A DNA stretch of 49,894 bases from Candidatus Aristotella avistercoris (GTDB taxonomy: Bacteria; Bacillota; Clostridia; Oscillospirales; Ruminococcaceae). How positions within the stretch are numbered: the stretch's first letter is position 1; every line of letters begins with the position of its first letter. The DNA lies in the NCBI GenBank assembly GCA_904397835.1, contig CAJFOV010000032.1:1-49894 (forward strand). The letters are read 5' to 3'. The position numbers were made by a program, and so were the translations under genes. The notes under the pieces are model-generated. The model searched no databases. It saw only the letters and a program-made list of their open reading frames with translations, and was not told the origin of the DNA. Shown piece by piece: positions 48,582-49,894 of this stretch.

Positions 48582-49589
48582 ATGGATTGGATCGACGTCC
48601 ACGCCCACATCATCCCACGGGCCATCCTGCCGCTGGTGCAGGCCCGCCAGATCCCGGGGATCACCCTGGAACAGCGCCAGGGGGCCCAGGTGCTGCTCTT
48701 TGGGGAGCGGCCCCACCCCTGCACCCCACTCTTCTACGATCCCCAGGCTCAGCTGGACTGGATGGACCGGCATGGGATCCGCTGCCAGGGGATCTCCGTG
48801 GCCCCCCGCCTCTTTTTCTACGACCTGCCAATCTCCCAGGCGGGGGCCCTCTGCCGCCTGATGAATCAGGAGCTCCTGGACCGCGCCCGGGAATTCCCCC
48901 AGCGGTTCTTCCCAGTGGGGACCCTGCCCATGCAGGATATCCCCGCCGCCCTGCAGGAGGTGGAGTTCCTCCACGCTCAGGGGGTGCGGATGGTTCAGGT
49001 GGGCACCACCGTCAACGGGGTCTGCCTGGACGATCCCAGGTTCCGGCCCCTCTATGAAAGACTGGCCCAATATGGGATGGTCCTCATGCTCCATCCCCTC
49101 ATCGAAAACAGGGATCCCCAGACCCGCCGGTACCACCTGAGCAACCTGGTGGGGAACCCCTACCAGACCACTGCCGCCGCAGGGAACTTGCTGTTCAGCG
49201 GCGTGCTGGACCGGGTGCCGCAGCTGCAGGTTCTGTTGGTCCACGGGGGCGGCTTTCTCCTCTACCAGCTGGGTCGGATGGACCACGGCTTCCGGATGCG
49301 TCCCGCGGCGGAACATCCCTGCCAACAGACGCCCAGGGCCTATCTCCGCCGCAACTTTCTCTTTGACGGCCTGACCCATGATCCCCAGGCCCTAGGGTTT
49401 CTGGTGGCGCTGGCGGGGCCGGACCGGGTGCTCTTTGGCACCGACTACCCCTACGACATGGCCGATGAGGCCCAGGGCCGCCACTTCCAATCCCTCAACC
49501 TGGGGGAGGCAGCCCTTGGAGCCTTCGCCCACGGCAATGCCCAGCGGCTGTTCTCTCTGGAGCAGGTCCACACTGGGCTTGACAAATAA
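48582..49589 (+). CDS. Amidohydrolase family 2 (ACMSD-like) metal enzyme
   Basis: This 335-residue TIM-barrel enzyme has the metal-binding HxH in DVHAHIIP (6-13), a His in MLHPL, another in LLVHGGGF and the Asp in FGTDYPYD. This is the pattern of aminocarboxymuconate-semialdehyde decarboxylase, gamma-resorcylate decarboxylase and related hydrolases. I use the ATG at 48582 after AAGGAGG; the frame open to 48351 is shadow. It lies downstream of the catabolic unit, beyond the AT-rich interruption, and probably belongs to the same pathway as a decarboxylase or hydrolase. That link is inferred from position and chemistry. Confidence 0.9.
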   Translation: MDWIDVHAHIIPRAILPLVQARQIPGITLEQRQGAQVLLFGERPHPCTPLFYDPQAQLDWMDRHGIRCQGISVAPRLFFYDLPISQAGALCRLMNQELLDRAREFPQRFFPVGTLPMQDIPAALQEVEFLHAQGVRMVQVGTTVNGVCLDDPRFRPLYERLAQYGMVLMLHPLIENRDPQTRRYHLSNLVGNPYQTTAAAGNLLFSGVLDRVPQLQVLLVHGGGFLLYQLGRMDHGFRMRPAAEHPCQQTPRAYLRRNFLFDGLTHDPQALGFLVALAGPDRVLFGTDYPYDMADEAQGRHFQSLNLGEAALGAFAHGNAQRLFSLEQVHTGLDK

Positions 49590-49610
49590 AGGGTAGAAAA
49601 ACCAATGATT

Positions 49611-49650
49611 GCAAAAGAAAAAGAGCCTGAATGCGGTTGCATTCAGGCTC
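49611..49650 (-). terminator. Terminator of the tRNA gene
   Basis: GAGCCTGAATGC (49623-49634) pairs perfectly with 49639-49650 around a 4-nt loop; on the minus strand TTTTTCTTTTG follows. Confidence 0.9.
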
Positions 49651-49656
49651 GTCTGT

Positions 49657-49733
49657 TGGTGCGCCAAGAGGGACTCGAACCCCCGACCTTTTGGTTCGTA
49701 GCCAAACACTCTATCCAGCTGAGCTATTGGCGC
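49657..49733 (-). tRNA. tRNA-Arg (anticodon ACG)
   Basis: Read on the minus strand, the acceptor stem GCGCCAA pairs with TTGGCGC. The D-loop contains AGCTGGATAGAG and the anticodon loop is CTACGAA, flanked by TTTGG/CCAAA. The T-arm contains GGTTCGAGTCC. The discriminator is A and CCA is encoded. Anticodon ACG, with inosine at position 34, reads CGU, CGC and CGA arginine codons. It is a single gene with its own promoter and terminator. Confidence 0.96.
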
Positions 49734-49749
49734 ACAAATCAGCTTATTT

Positions 49750-49778
49750 AGTTTAGCACATTTCTGTAGGTTCGTCAA
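49750..49778 (-). promoter_or_regulatory. Promoter of tRNA-Arg
   Basis: On the minus strand, TTGACG (49773-49778), 17 bp, TAAACT (49750-49755), ending 16 bp before the mature 5' end. Confidence 0.75.
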
Positions 49779-49894
49779 GGGATTCTTACCATATTGGCTC
49801 AAAAACTTGTAGGATTACAATACATGTTGGACAGTTAAAGTAAAAAAGTAGAAGGATATGACCTCAATCGGTTATAGTTGAGTTGTCACACAAA
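49779..49894. other. Window end, nothing recognised
   Basis: AT-rich sequence without an ORF of useful length. A gene could start beyond the window edge. Confidence 0.4.

Overview
The window looks like a chromosomal segment of a GC-rich, spore-forming Firmicute of the class Clostridia, most likely one of the gut Oscillospiraceae (Flavonifractor/Intestinimonas-like). This placement is inferred from gene content: SpoIIID, a PdaA-like deacetylase, the purE-F-M-N-H-D order with a single large fused PurL, KtrAB-type potassium uptake and a TAXI-TRAP transporter. No rRNA or species marker fixes it. Start codons were moved to the nearest good ribosome binding site wherever the longest reading frame was implausible.

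Layout: (1) 1-7.3 kb: one copy of a structured repeat, a GtrB/GtrA glycosyl-lipid pair, an enolase on the minus strand, a PdaA-like lipoprotein deacetylase, and a membrane protein with two SGNH-hydrolase domains followed by the remnant of a third. (2) 7.6-8.8 kb: spoIIID and a zinc-ribbon membrane protein. (3) 9.0-19.8 kb: a purine operon (purE, F, M, N, H, D, L) with a clear promoter, a leader carrying a 31-codon ORF, and a leader terminator. (4) 20.1-25.9 kb, minus strand: ktrB-type channel, ktrA-type gate, a small membrane protein, a tandem array of structured ~110-bp repeats, then kdpD (short form) and kdpE. The short KdpD carries the published c-di-AMP motif. (5) 26.2-34.1 kb: dinB, a MATE exporter with its MarR regulator, nudC, a D-2-hydroxyacid dehydrogenase, an AIM24-family protein, and a winged-helix/nucleotidyltransferase fusion.

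(6) 34.3-49.6 kb is the most unusual part. It is a catabolic island with divergent units: gntR-dpaL on the minus strand; on the plus strand an aldehyde dehydrogenase plus MarR unit, a pair of overlapping esterase-like genes (the first lacking the catalytic Asp and His), and a long unit of TAXI binding protein, fused TRAP permease, isochorismatase-like hydrolase, alpha/beta hydrolase, LeuA/NifV-like synthase and cyclase-family hydrolase. An AT-rich interruption with a frameshifted DUF3592-like gene follows, then an amidohydrolase. A 9-bp word, ATATATKAT, recurs over three of the promoters in this island, suggesting one regulon. The substrate is unknown; the enzymes suggest uptake of a small acid, followed by opening of amide, ester or C-C bonds and capture of the carbon as an aldehyde or 2-oxo acid.

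(7) The window ends with a minus-strand tRNA-Arg(ACG) with its own promoter and terminator. No CRISPR array, insertion sequence, prophage or rRNA was seen.
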